From NCBI GenBank assembly GCA_032718475.1, contig JAUCBJ010008635.1:1-36506 (forward strand): 36,506 nt of DNA. The letters are read 5' to 3'. The translations under genes were made by a program, and so were the position numbers. The notes beneath the pieces were generated by a model that did no database searches, was not told the origin of the DNA, and saw nothing but the letters and a program-made list of their open reading frames with translations. Below are positions 1 through 11,590 of the stretch, in pieces (position 1 is the first letter of the stretch; each line of letters opens with the position of its first letter). This stretch comes from Nemertoderma westbladi (lineage: Eukaryota; Xenacoelomorpha; Nemertodermatida; Nemertodermatidae).

Positions 1-2
1 GA

Positions 3-134
3 CAGCCCATGACTTTCTTGAGACGCATCCTAAAGGACACTGGCCTTGAAGATGCGGATGATCTAGCAAATGTCATGGGTGATAGGGAGTTGTGGCGGTG
101 CAATTTTGTTGACAAGCCGGCACAGCATTCTTAA
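3..134 (+). pseudogene. 3' end of a LINE reverse transcriptase ORF (fragment)
   Basis: An open frame enters from the left edge and ends at TAA 132-134, giving 43 codons. It reads MTFLRRILKDTG, then a short acidic stretch, then MGDRELWR. The pattern 'TFL..L..DTGL...DL...M.DRE.WR' is typical of the extreme C-terminus of non-LTR retrotransposon polymerases, after the RT and thumb regions. The bulk of the element would lie left of the window. No poly-A tail or target-site duplication is visible, and the sequence after the stop becomes CpG-rich. The LINE clade cannot be told from this piece, and it may or may not belong to the family at 8.1-11.6 kb, whose own 3' end is missing. Confidence 0.55.
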
Positions 135-420
135 AATGCAGCTGCAATGCAGCATGCCGATCCTAGTAGTAGTAGTGAAAGTAACCCTAACTCTCCAGTA
201 AGAACCTGAGGTGTATCTAAGCCTTTGGGACGGACAGTCGAGTGACTTGTGCCGGTTGTCGTTGTCGTTGTGCGGCTACGTCGTTGGCGAAAGTACAGCG
301 GCGACGACACATCGGCGCTGAGGATCTCGCACTGTCCGGGGGCTGATGGGGGTAAGCAGCGACGCTCGCTAGCCTAAATATAAACTCATTATAATATTAA
401 TAAACTCATATATAGCAGAT

Positions 421-1750
421 ATGACGGAGTTGATAGAAGATGTTCTTGGTATCGGGGAGCGATATACTCTACTTTCAAGCGTTTGTTGATAGCTTGATAC
501 GCGGTGATACTAGTCCAACTACTACGAAGGATGATGGTCGTTATATCGAACCTACGATTTCCTGGAAGTAACTTACGCGTGAATTGGACTATGGAAAATT
601 CACCGCTCGCTACACGCATTGTAATGGTATGTATATGGACTTCTTCACCATTGGCCATTCTATCGATTTACACGATACGGACTATGTCGAACATATCCTA
701 CCCAGAGGAGTCGAAACGATAAACCAAAATTCTAATGCGAAAATCCTATTCGAAATCGACTCGAAAGAAAAGACATTAAAGAAACAAATAAACGCGGTAA
801 CTCCAACATATATTTGGAATTCTTGATAGAAGCATTGTAACAACAAATAAATATCATCCGCGTTTCCCTTACCAGACGTGCGTCTTTGGTATTATTACGA
901 TAAATGTCCTAGACCCAAATAATAAACGGAAAGACATAAACATCCACGAAAACGTTGTGTTAAACACAGTTGTGCTCGTTATATTTACTGGAGTTCGAGC
1001 GAAACTTGTTTGACGTATCACCTATGCTCACTCGGCTCGAACGATCCTGGAGTAAACCTACGATCAGAGTCCCGGAATACTCGGTCAAACCTCCTCATTC
1101 CTTAGTTGGACCTCAGACCTGCGATCCTGGTGGTGTCGCGGATCCTCGCGGACTGTATTCACTGTTCAAGATCTAGTGCTACCCTAACAATTAATCGGTA
1201 ACACTCCGACAGTGATTTCTAGCTAGCCGCCCATCTTACCTAGCCGGATTGTGACGCGGACACCTAATATCACTATCCAACCGTATGGTCGTCCCCGTTT
1301 AACGCGATACAACCCTTCATCAAGGTGAAGGAGAGCGTTGTACGAAACGAGTTAAACGCTATTCTATAAAGATCAAAAAAGAAACCTGCGTTTGTTCAGA
1401 TAAACGTAAGTTATAACAGTAAGTCCAATCGATAAACGAATTGGCCTTATCTCAGTTCGATTGGGAAATCTCGAATCTCAAAGAAGATATCAAGCTTAGA
1501 AAACTCTATTCTCTGCGAGAGTTTTGGACGAACGTATCCCATGACAAGCGGAGGAAAATCAGCTCGAGGAGAAGCATATCGAAATGGACGAGACACCGAC
1601 CGTAAACCCAAACCTTCTAATGCAATTGTATTGCACCCTTTACCCAGGAGTTATAGCCTTTCTAGTAAAGTGGCTCGCTCCAAAGAGAAAAGGACTCTTG
1701 CTGGCCTCGGGAAACTGCGTGAACGCCGTCCACGCAAGAAAAACTAACTG
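421..1750 (+). pseudogene. Decayed coding block of unknown origin
   Basis: I do not recognise this block. Several coding-like stretches follow each other on the + strand in shifting frames: one from ATG 421 to a stop near 487, one running to TAA 569-571, one at 572-826, one of about 60 codons around 815-1010 overlapping the end of the previous frame, one at 970-1176, one of about 60 codons at 1423-1605 (rich in E, K, L, W, then R/K-rich), and an Arg/Lys-rich one at 1541-1747. None has an obvious start, and consecutive frames are separated by stops or frame changes. CpG and TCG/CGA trinucleotides are much more frequent than in the flanks, and the TAGGCCTA and TACCGGTA words common elsewhere in the window are not seen here. 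It could be a degenerate host gene, the body of a mobile element, or an old insertion. No domain could be named. Confidence 0.35.
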
Positions 1751-3680
1751 TTTAGAGTATCTTTATGTTTTAGAAACTGTGATTTTTATATTTTATAGAC
1801 TGAAAATCCCATTTTCTGGGAGCGGTGTAAAAGCCTTTGCTGAATTGCCCCGTTATTTTTATTATTTTTACATTAAAATACTCTGTAGTTGATTTAATAG
1901 GTGTAAGAGACCGTATTATTGCTGTATCGGTGTTTTTTAGAGGATCTAAGAGCTATTTCCTCCGTATGTGTACTGTGAAAGGCATAGTTGATGATTCTAT
2001 GGCAATTCCGTGACGCAAAAGGTGATAGCTACTCTTGAACAGTAGTTACTATGACGACGGTTAACAGCTGATATTCATACGTGTCGATTTTCTTTGTTCT
2101 ACGGCGTCTCTCAGTTCAGTCAGCCAATCAGAGCATTTTTATGGCTCTTGTACAGAAATTTCCTAGAAATCGCGTAATGCTTTACGGGCAGTGTTATCAT
2201 TCTGTCCTGAGCCAGGAGAGAGCGGCTTGGGAATATTTTGTGCTTTTCTGTTTTAGCCTAACACTAGTAGGCTTAATTATAAGGACATATATCCGTTATC
2301 AAAACAAACCTTACTTACTGACACTGCATACTGTGTAACACTGTGCATACTTTATATTGTTATACTGCTATTTACTGTCGGTCCTTCATAATATGGTTGA
2401 TGAATTATTATATTTGGAATAACGAGAAATAACCCCGAAACCCAATATTCTTGATATACCGAAGGTAAGAGAGAAAGGTTACATATAACGATTGTGACTT
2501 ATGTTAAAGTGGTTTGAAGTGAATCTAATGTTATTTGATAGACCCTACATGATTTGGTCTGTGTTCCTTTTGTATGTGACTAAAATCAGTGAAGATCGGC
2601 AGATCAGTGTGCAGTATTGTGCAGCGTTGTGTATGAGTGAGACTGATAACGAAGCATTTCCTAAAGAATGCGCCATATATGTGAATTATAACTAAGCCAA
2701 GTAGTTTAAGTCATAACTCTGTTTTTATAGATAGAGCGCCACGTCCTAAAGGAACTGTTAATATTCCCCGAAGGTGAATAATATTGTCAGAGATTATATA
2801 ATACTGTCAGTCGAATAATACATTAGGCTTACATAGCAATAAGATTAAGCCGTCGAACCCAATCTCCCGGGTATATCCAGCGGGTGAATGATCGCGCACA
2901 GATTGGTTTCGACTAGTGTAGTGAATCAAATACTTGTCAGAGGCTAAAAGCAATTTATTATCTAGAAGACATCCTAATTTGGCGGGTTAAACTGCCAAAG
3001 GTCTGAAAGCGCGAACAACTCCCTAAGTAGATTTATAACTTGTGTGTACATGTTTAGTCGCGTTATCGCGCATTGTAATAATACAACCAGAGAGGCCTAT
3101 TATGTAGGCCTACTCCAGGCATTAGCCCCTTGATCCTGCTGACCCATTCCCAAGAGCGACTGCTCTTGTCCTGTTCTAGGTTTGAGCTCAGAAGGTCTAA
3201 ATAAAATAATTAAAAGCAAGTACAGTATGAGCCAATTAACCATGTGAACATGATATATTTCTAGAATACCTTTACATATCAATATGCTGCTCTAACTACT
3301 GTAGTTACTGTAGCATAGGCTTATACTTGTTTCACTCATAATAATCAGTCATATTTTTCGTATTTTGAAGTAATTTGACTTATAGGGATCCTTAGAGGGG
3401 GAAGTTTGGAAACTGTACGCATATCTCCTCTCGGCATTACTGTAGTCTGAGTTACCATTATTCTGCCTTGCCTAATAGCTGTTTTTGGCTATTGATTTAT
3501 GTTCTGGAATATTGTGGACCCATTACATCTATAATTTTCGTGGTAGCTAATGTTTTCCATGGTAGCTAGTGTTTTCGATAGCACAGTATCTAATGTTTTT
3601 TTTCATATATATATCATATACAAGATAGGCCTACTTTACAGTAACATTGAGATTATTTCCCGACGAGTCTTTAAACTACG
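1751..3680. other. Intergenic stretch, no gene recognised
   Basis: This is AT-rich sequence with only short open frames, none of which has recognisable motifs or coding-like composition. A CCAAT word occurs near 2120. TAGGCCTA words begin around 3100. A short imperfect direct repeat of a GTAGCTAATGTTTTC-like word occurs three times at 3540-3600. No RNA gene or complete mobile element was seen. Confidence 0.4.
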
Positions 3681-4060
3681 CAGGGCCGCATTAAGCCGGT
3701 GGGAGGCCTGGGGTCCACTTGGAAGGGAGGCCCCCTCTCAAACTCCCCATTACATACAGTATGAAATCAGCGACCCCGAAAACCCCAGTAATGAACATTT
3801 TAGCTCGTTGGTGTGCATCCTTCGTGCAAGAAATAATTAACCAAACAGAACACAGACAGCAAATTTTGGTGGGACGGTTTAAACTTTTAAGGGCATTTTC
3901 TCGGAATGAAATTTTTCATTTTCAAATTACTTCTCTCCGTCATTTTTTAACCAATTTTCTTAGTTTTTGGCTCATTCGAACGAGCTTTGGAAGCTCTTTA
4001 AAAGTTATCTTATGGAATTTTGATAAATATTACCATTTTTTCTAATTAGCCAATTTTAAT
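3681..4060 (+). repeat. Dispersed repeat fragment (copy 1 of the 'ATGAAATCAGCGACC' family)
   Basis: The piece at about 3757-3815 (ATGAAATCAGCGACC, then GAAAACC, then TTTTAGCT and GGTG) matches two diverged copies at about 11605-11720 and 11740-11870. The preceding part contains GCAGGGCCGCATTAAG and a GGGAGGCC-rich stretch, and the tail fades into AT-rich DNA with ATTAATTAATTAA near 4075. It has no coding capacity, so it is probably a non-autonomous interspersed repeat of unknown class. Confidence 0.5.
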
Positions 4061-4240
4061 TAAAAATATGATAATTAATTAATTAATTAAAATAAAAATT
4101 ACCGGAGACACCTTTTTTAAACGCTTAAGAAGCTAAAGAATGAAAGTGAAAATAAATATTCTGGCTCACACAGCATGGAGGAGGGAGGTGAAACTGACTC
4201 TGTTTCAAATTTAATGAAATCTCATTAAGATTTGTATAAA

Positions 4241-4378
4241 TTTTTTTTTTTTGGGGGGGGGGGGCAGGTACCTGAATAACGACACTATATTCCAGGACAT
4301 GGTGTATATGGGAGGGGGAGGGGGGGGGGGGCAGGTACCTGAATAACGACACTATATTCAGGGACATGGTGTAGAGTT
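4241..4378 (+). repeat. Two-copy 67-bp tandem duplication with T/G homopolymer tracts
   Basis: GCAGGTACCTGAATAACGAC, followed by ACTATATTC and ACATGGTGTA, occurs at 4264 and again at 4331, a 67-bp period. Each copy is preceded by a run of about 12 G (4253-4264 and 4320-4331), and the first run is preceded by 12 T. The duplication probably arose by slippage or unequal exchange at the G tracts. Confidence 0.8.
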
Positions 4379-4957
4379 GTGTGTACATAAGGCGCATAGA
4401 GCCTAAACTACCTTTTGTAGAATATCTCGAGAACTAAGCGCTCTAGTCTTATTCCGATGGTTTCTACTCCAACTAAATCGTTGATTGCGGTTCGAATGGT
4501 GGGATCAATAGAAGTAATATTTTCGGCGAAATTTCAAATTATTCTGTTTGCGGCTGCATATTATTTCAATATGAGCCATTTAATTATTTTGTATTAAAGG
4601 CCAATAGCCCGATGAAATATGTTAATTCGAAATAAATTTAAACTAAAACATCATGCAGACTGCAAATAAATCGAAATTGTGAATGGGTAATTTTTTTAAA
4701 ATTTTATAATATTATTAATATAATTATAATAATTTAATAATTTATAATCGTTAAATAAAAGACAATAGCCAGGTCAAATATTTTAAAATTTGTTTTTTCT
4801 GAAATAACTAGTGCATGTGGTTATTCTTAAAAATTTTGGGGTGGATATTTTTTTTCGACTAAAAGTTGGTTAAAACGCACTGTGTAACCTGCCCCCCCCC
4901 CCCCCCCCCCCGTCAGCCCCTCCTCCATCTGGAATTAAATTTAATTTTAAGCGTAAT
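4379..4957. other. AT-rich 5' flank of the CFAP95-like gene
   Basis: No gene is seen here. The stretch is strongly AT-rich (4680-4770 is almost only A and T). It ends in an uninterrupted run of 20 C at 4892-4911, 46 bp upstream of the ATG at 4958. The promoter and transcription start must lie here or further upstream, but no TATA box or initiator could be assigned. Confidence 0.4.
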
Positions 4958-7009
4958 ATGAATGCCAATGATATTGTATCGATCCCAGCACGACTGCGTC
5001 CATTGTTTGATAGACCCCGACCGTACATACCAAAAGGGTCCCTAAGTTTACGTTCAGACACTCGTGACTACCACCCCTGTGTGCACGTGTCTGACTGGCA
5101 GGCCAGGAGGGAGGCGGAGCCTAGAGATTACGACTTCCATAAAGCGAGGAACCGATTCGAACGGGATGCTTCCAGGTCGTCTTACAGAAACATCGGCTGT
5201 TACCAAGGTCCTCCACCCGTATCAGCCAATCACGAACAGATGCGTCATGTTACCGACCACAAACACCTTTTGGAAGCTCCGAAACCGGTTGATACAGTCA
5301 ACATGAGTCAGGCTATACGGAATGATCCCAGGTGATCTTTAGTTAGATCTACTTAATTTAACATTATTATTCAATTCTATGTAACTGACTTTATTTTGTT
5401 GAGTGATAAGTTCGAAAGCAGAAAGCTAAAAATGCCGGCGAGTTCAAAACTACAGGGCAGAATATCTGAATCGAAGTCAAATCAAAATTGGACAAGAGGT
5501 TCTTATAATTCAAGTTTATTATTTATGTAATTTTCTTTCAAACAAGTTTCAGATTAATACATTTAATATAAATTAATGTGTTAATGAATTTACTTAACAT
5601 CAGCGCTGTCACCGCTAAATGTAGCTGTGAACCAGTAGTTAAACCTGATACCACGCAATACTTTATATTAAATCGTTACTACTGTAATGCTACCTGGTCG
5701 AGCGAGCTCGGGCATTAAGAAATTTTAATATTATTTTAATTGTTATTCAATCTACCAACAGACTTGAAAGATATTCGCAGGATACTTATGATGGGCGACG
5801 TTTACTACCCAACTTTAGTTGCAAACAATTCGACTTCCAGAATGAAACCACATACAGGTTAGGTTAAACTGTAGAAACAATAGAATTAATATGTTGAATC
5901 AAAATTATTTTAAATATAATTTATTTTAATCAATTTATTATTATATTTAAATGTAATTTATTTTAACTAATTTAATATATTTAAATATAATTTATTTTAA
6001 CTAATTTAATATATTTAAATGTAATTTATTTTAACTAATTTAATATATTTAAATATAATTTATTTTAACTAATTTAATATATTTAAATGTAATTTATTTT
6101 AACAAATTTAATATATTTAAATATAATTTATTTTAACTAATTTAATATATTTAAATATAATTTATTTTAACTAATTTAATATATTTAAATGTAATTTATT
6201 TTAACTAATTTAATATATTTAAATGTAATTTATTTTAACTAATTTATTATATTTAAATATAATTTATTTTAACTAATTTAATATATTTAAATATAATTTA
6301 TTTTAACAAATTTAATATATTTAAATATAATTTATTTTAACTAATTTAATATATTTAAATATAATTTATTTTAACTAATTTAATATATTTAAATATAATT
6401 GATTTTAACAAATTTAATATATTTAAATATAATTTATTTTAACTAATTTAATATATTTAAATGTAATTTATTTTAACTAATTTAATATATTTAAATGTAA
6501 TTTATTTTAACTAATTTAATATATTTAAATATACTTTATTTTAACTAATTTAATATATTTAAATGTAATTTATTTTAACAAATTTAATATATTTAAATAT
6601 AATTTATTTTAATAAATTTAATATATTTAAATATAATTTAACTGAATTCAAATAGCTGACAACTATTATTATTATATTTTCAGTATTTATTCAGTGACAT
6701 ACTGTAGAACATAATTCCAGTATGTACTCCTACTGTAGGTCTTTACAAACAGTAGGCTACTGTGTGGTGTAAGTTATTGCTCGCACCCAATGTAAAAAGA
6801 ATATGACCGGGGAGTTTCTATGATTTTCTTTCAGAGATCACTACAGTGGTTACTATGGGTGGAGTCGTCAGAATGCTATCGAGCTGAGCGATAGGAAGCG
6901 AGACCTATACGAGAAAGGTTATGAAGTTTACAAAAATATAGCAACTCGGGCCTACAAGAAACAACAGAGTCAGTTTACAGACACCTGTGACTACAGGAGA
7001 TGGGGTTAG
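4958..7009 (+). CDS. CFAP95: CFAP95 (C9orf135)-like ciliary protein, three exons
   Basis: Three exons join in frame: 4958-5331, 5762-5857 and 6835-7009 (phase 2 at both junctions), giving 214 codons and TAG at 7007-7009. Donors are CAG|GTGATC and CAG|GTTAGG; acceptors are CAACAG|ACT and TTTCAG|AGA. The start ATG at 4958 has A at -3. From memory of human CFAP95, shared motifs are KGSLSLRS (residues 26-33), PRDYD (55-59) and SSYRNIG (74-80). The length also fits (human about 229). The rest is rich in Tyr, Arg and Asp with no membrane segment, as in small proteins bound to tubulin. CFAP95 is known as a component of doublet microtubules in motile cilia, and that role is inferred here. The gene is invaded by repeats in intron 2 and immediately after the stop. 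Exon structure is strongly supported; the family name is moderately certain. Confidence 0.75.
5905..6640. repeat. 34-bp AT-only minisatellite in intron 2 of the CFAP95-like gene
   Basis: About 21 head-to-tail copies of a 34-bp unit composed of TAATATATTTAAAT, then GTAA or ATAA, then TTTATTTTAAC, then TAATT. Copies differ mainly at two sites: ATGTAA versus ATATAA, and ACTAA versus ACAAA. The array fills most of the 977-bp intron between exons 2 and 3. G is nearly absent apart from the ATGTAA variant. Confidence 0.93.
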
Positions 7010-7702
7010 TTAGTTGGTAGGCCTACAGTAGCCCAACTATCAGTTAGTAGGTAGGCCTACAGTAGCCCAACTATCAGTTAGTAGGTAGGCCTACAGTAGC
7101 CCAACTATCAGTTAGTAGGTAGGCCTACAGTAGCCCAACTATCAGTTAGTAGGTAGGCCTAGAGTAGTCCAACTATCAGTTAGTAGGTAGGCCTACAGTA
7201 GCCCAACTATCAGTTAGTAGGTAGGCCTACAGTAGCCCAACTATCAGTTAGTAGGTAGGCCTAGAGTAGTCCAACTATCAGTTAGTAGGTAGGCCTACAG
7301 TAGCCCAACTATCAGTTAGTAGGTAGGCCTAGAGTAGTCCAACTATCAGTTAGTAGGTAGGCCTACAGTAGCCCAACTATCAGTTAGTAGGTAGGCCTAC
7401 AGTAGCCCAACTATCAGTTAGTAGATAGGCCTGCAGTAGCCCAACTATCAGTTAGTAGGTAGGCCTAGAGTAGACCAACTATCAGTTAGTAGGTAGGCCT
7501 ACAGTAGCCCAACTATCAGTTAGTAGATATGCCTGCAGTAGCCCAACTATCAGTTAGTAGATAGGCCTGCAGTAGCCCAACTATCAGTTCGTAGGTAGGC
7601 CAACAGTAGCCCAACTATCAGTTAGTAGGTAGGCCTACAGTAGCCCAACTACCAGTTGGCCCAAAACTACCAGTTGGCCCAACTACCAGTTGGCCCAACT
7701 AC
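7009..7702. repeat. 34-bp minisatellite abutting the stop codon of the CFAP95-like gene
   Basis: About 19 copies of a 34-bp unit containing GTTAGTAGGTAGGCCTACAG and TAGCCCAACTATCA. The first unit begins at 7009, the third base of the stop codon TAG, so the whole array would form the start of the 3' UTR if transcribed. Each unit holds the palindrome TAGGCCTA and the self-complementary AACTATCAGTT. Variants (CTAGAGTAGTCC, GATAGGCCTGCAG) recur at intervals. The last 60 bp switch to a shorter unit, CCAGTTGGCCCAACTA. Confidence 0.95.
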
Positions 7703-8127
7703 CTTTTTTAAAAGTAGCGACTAACGCCACCTTTTCATTGGTTATTTTCAAGTGCTGGTTTCATTTGTATTTTATACTGTATTTTATTACCAATTATAAA
7801 TCAATGTCAATTTAAATTCATATTTACAGTAGATATTAGGCCGAATAATAAGATATTTTTGTAATTTAAGGACGGAATACATGGAGAGATGAATCTGGGA
7901 TTTACAATAACAGAGACATGATAGAGAAGATGAATGTCGCACCAATTAATGCTAAACAATAGTGTCGCGCTACCGTAAAAGGTCAATGAATTCATCATTC
8001 AATATAATTTCCAAAACTATAGAACAAGTTACAATACAAGAGGCCTAAAAAGATTTAAATTATATTTAATTAATATGTTTATATAATTATTACTATTAAT
8101 TCCAAAAAGTCAAAACTTAACGACGCG
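7703..8127. other. Spacer between minisatellite and LINE
   Basis: AT-rich sequence with no convincing open frame or RNA motif. If the CFAP95-like transcript reads through the minisatellite, its polyadenylation site would be here. No canonical AATAAA was found. Confidence 0.3.
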
Positions 8128-8553
8128 TGGTATTGACACGGTGTCAGGTCAGGTATTCTAGGTCATTGATCAAGAAAACTTGCCACCTCCATGCAGCATA
8201 AAGGAGGTGCCACCTGTAGCTGCATAGACCCTCTTACTAGGGCAATTCTGGTCATGTAACTAGGACCCCCTTCGTTCTGGGATAAGGACGCCCTTGGTCC
8301 TGGATTAAGGACCCATATACTTGGCTGCAGGGGTATATGGCCTGGCCAGGCAGATGGTGATCTACCAATGGCTGGTCAGGAGTAGAGTGTTCTCATGTCC
8401 ACTCTGATTGCACTTCACTACGACCTGCACCTGGCAGCAGGGGTATAGGGCATGGCCCAGCAGATGATGCTGCACAGCCAACGGTGGGTCATGTGTGCCA
8501 GAGTAAATATGGGTGATGGGCCTCATATCTGACTCCACTGCAACACCCACCCT

Positions 8554-9715
8554 GTGGAATGGCAAACCAGGGTGTGGTATTTGCCCCGAGAGCTGACTCG
8601 GCAAAAAAGCACCCCAACCCCCACTATGGATTACATTAGTAATATAGAGGTCCGGCCACTAGAGGCCAGTGGAATTACAACCGGACACAATTGGCCTCAC
8701 AGGCGTCAGTTATCTCCTGACCGGCTGCCTGTCTCACCACCTACTAGAGAGAGAGCGGCCAACAATTCTGTGAGTCCCTTTCCTGATGACCTTTCTGGCC
8801 CAAACCCTGGGCCTGGGTCACCAGGGAGGACATATTGCGAGGGGGAGAGGGATTCTGGAGTTGGAGGCTACTCTCATGTTCCACCCCGACCAATCAAGCC
8901 ATTGGTGAATCTTAGGCAAGTCACTAGACTAGCCGCAGTAAACACCCTAACACTCGTGTCCCCAATGCGACAAGGTGAGCTCACTGCCTTGGCAAATAAG
9001 CTTTCTCTTAGCGCAGTTGGTGTTCAAGAGCACCGAATGCAGACTGGACAGACTGATGAGGTTCTGATTAAGGACATGGGGGCGGTTGGCGACTCGCCCT
9101 AGCATCAACAGATGATAATGGCAATCGTGAAATTGGTCTGATGAATCCAACTGCACATGCAGCATTGGACAAAATAGACCAAATCTCTAACCGCATCATC
9201 CGTTGCCATTTCTCATGTTCTGGAAGTCTGGCTAAGAAGTTTACTAAGGCGGTTCTGATTGTGTGCTACTCTCCAACTAGTGTTGCCCCTGTAGAGGAGG
9301 TGGACAATTTCTACCACAATCTACAAGCAGCTACTGATGGAGTGGATCAGCATGCATTCTTAACATTCCTGGGAGACTTTAATGCAAGTCTGCATCAATC
9401 ACCTACATCGCCCTGGGTCTATTGCGATAGTGTTAACCGAAATTCCGTCCATCTTCAGGATTTATCTCTGGAAATGGATTGTTTTCGCATGGAACCCAGT
9501 TCAAGAAGCGAACTGGAAGGCTATGGACTCATAGTGGACCCAGTGGTCAAAAGTCCCAGATAGACCATATTCTGTTTCGTAGGAAATACAGGAGCTCTAT
9601 ACAAGACTGTAATGCATTTACACTTCGACGCTTCTCCAGTGATCATCGCCTTATTGTGGCCAAGTTAAGACTTAGTCTGCGTGCTTGCAGAACAACGAAA
9701 TCTGCCTTGCCGTAG
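8554..9715 (+). pseudogene. LINE endonuclease region (frameshifted)
   Basis: This is the apurinic/apyrimidinic-type endonuclease domain of the LINE, which nicks target DNA to prime reverse transcription. It is split over three frames: 8554-9102 (ending soon after VGVQEHRMQT, the EH.. motif II region), 9141-9563 (containing FLGDFNAS, the conserved DxN motif) and 9479-9715 (ending SSDHRLIVAKLRL, the conserved SDH motif). Stops or frame changes near 9100 and 9560 and an in-frame TAG at 9713-9715 break it. The N-terminal part before about residue 110 is proline-rich with no recognisable fold. Confidence 0.85.
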
Positions 9716-9733
9716 CATGACTGGTCCTCTCTG

Positions 9734-11590
9734 TTGCAACATCCAAGTGTGAAATCCAGCTTCATACAACAGCTGAGCAACAGGTATGAGGTTCTTGCCT
9801 CTGGGGCGGCAGATCACTGCGAGGGCTATACTGCCTTCGCAGAAGCAGTTAAGTTAGCAGCTGTAGAAACAGTTCCTGTATACCCTCGAAACAGGAAAAG
9901 GGCCCCCTGGACTGACCACAAAATTAAGAAGTGCCGAATTGACCTCTATAAGGCGCAGAAAGAGTCCCGACTCAAACAGACTACAGCGGCCAAGGATGCA
10001 GTTAAGGCTGCATCTAGGTCCCTAAACAGGCAGTACTCTGTTAATCTACAGGAGCTAATAAACCAACAGGTTGATGCCATCAATGATGCTGACGACAGCA
10101 GGCAATCATCCCAGGCATGGAAATCGATCAACTTGCATACTGGGCGGAAAAGCCAACCAACCACAAAGATTAAGGCTGAATCACCAGCCGATCGCCTCAA
10201 TGGTTGGAAGGCTCACTTTGAAAGCTCCTCAATAATGACAGGGTATTGCCTGATAACTTTATAGAAGTAAAAGTGTCTGAGTCTGTACTCCCAGATATTC
10301 CCATTGGCGATATCTCCTTTTCAGAAGTGAAGGCTGCTGCAAAGACCATTATGACCAATCGTGCCAGTGGAGTAGATGGTGTTCCCTCTGATGTCTTTAA
10401 AATACCTGAGTGTTTAAAGCTCATCTATCCCATCATAGTAGACATGTACAGAACAACAAGAGTCCCACAAGAAATGAAAACAAATAAGTTGGTGCCAGTT
10501 CCCAAGAAGGGTAACCTAACATTTTATGGTTCTTTTCGGGGAATCTCATTGATCTCGATTGCTGCAAAGCTATACAATAGAATTCTATTAAATCGCATCA
10601 GGGATCCCTTTGAGAGACTGCACCGTGAAAATCAGAATGGGTTCCGTAAAGGTTGTGGGACCATGGAGCCCATTTTGGCACTTAGAAGGATAATTGAAGA
10701 GTTATCAAAAAAGAAAGACAGGCATCTGGCTGTTATCTTTGTTGACTTCTTCAAGGTCTTTGATTCAGTCTCCCGCTCACGTATGTTCAGCATAGTTTCA
10801 TTATATGGGATTCCTGATGAAATTATCGCAGTAATCAGATCAGTATACGATGGTTCGACAACATTTGTGTCTACTGTTGACGGTGACTCAGAACCATTTG
10901 AAGTATTATGGGGAGTCCTCCAAGGAGACACACTAGCGCCATTCTTGTTCATAATTGTGGTTGACTATTTTCTACGCGTGTCCTTAGATCATCATAATGA
11001 TGATGGGGTGATGATAACTCCACCTACTGGCTCCAGAAGTCGAGGATATCCTGCCAAGTACCTAACTGATCTAGACTTTGCGGATGACTTAGGAGTACTC
11101 TCAGAATCATTAGAGGGAGCCCAACGGCTCCTCGGCTCATTAGAACATGCTGCTTCTAGTGTCGGTCTTTTTATTAACTCCAAAAAGACCAAAATTTTGA
11201 CAATTAACTTTGAAAGTCCTCAGCAAGTCTCTGACCGGATGAGCATAAGCTCAAAAGATGGTATGCTTGAGCATGTGGACGACTTATGTTACCTGGGATC
11301 ATGGATCCGGAAGTCAGGTGAGGACCTTCGAATACGTAAGGGAAAGGCATGGGCAGCCTTGAATAGGCTTTCCAGGATTTGGAAATCACAGAGAAGTAAT
11401 CGGAAACTTAAGCTCCGATTATTTAGAGCAGCAGTAGTTCCAGTACTCCTCTATGGAGTCCGTGCTGGGCTCTAACTGCTGAGGACACCAAATCTCTGGA
11501 TGGCACATTCACAAGAATGCTACGCCGGGTTCATTGTGTCAAGTGCAATGCACACATCTCCAACCAGACACTATATAACATTGGAGGTGA
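9734..11590 (+). pseudogene. LINE linker and reverse transcriptase (frameshifted)
   Basis: The linker 9734-10264 continues the frame of the preceding endonuclease piece after TAG 9713-9715 and contains APWTDHKIKKCR. The frame then changes near 10250. The RT frame runs 10246-11475: FRGISLISIAAKLYNRIL, then NGFRKGCGTMEPILALRR, motif A in VIFVDFFKVFDSV (usually FVDFKKAFDSV, so two substitutions next to the catalytic Asp), motif B LQGDTLAPFLF, motif C DFADD. After TAA 11473-11475 a further frame change restores coding sequence (LTAEDTKSLDG, MLRRVHCVKC) to about 11590. Several disabling mutations make this a pseudogene rather than an active polymerase. Confidence 0.92.

Noticed and set aside
2081-2695. 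Frames of 85 and 64 codons
   Set aside because: No recognisable motif and no splice sites giving a sensible longer product.
5905-7702. CRISPR-like array
   Set aside because: Repeats are contiguous without unique spacers and the genome is eukaryotic.
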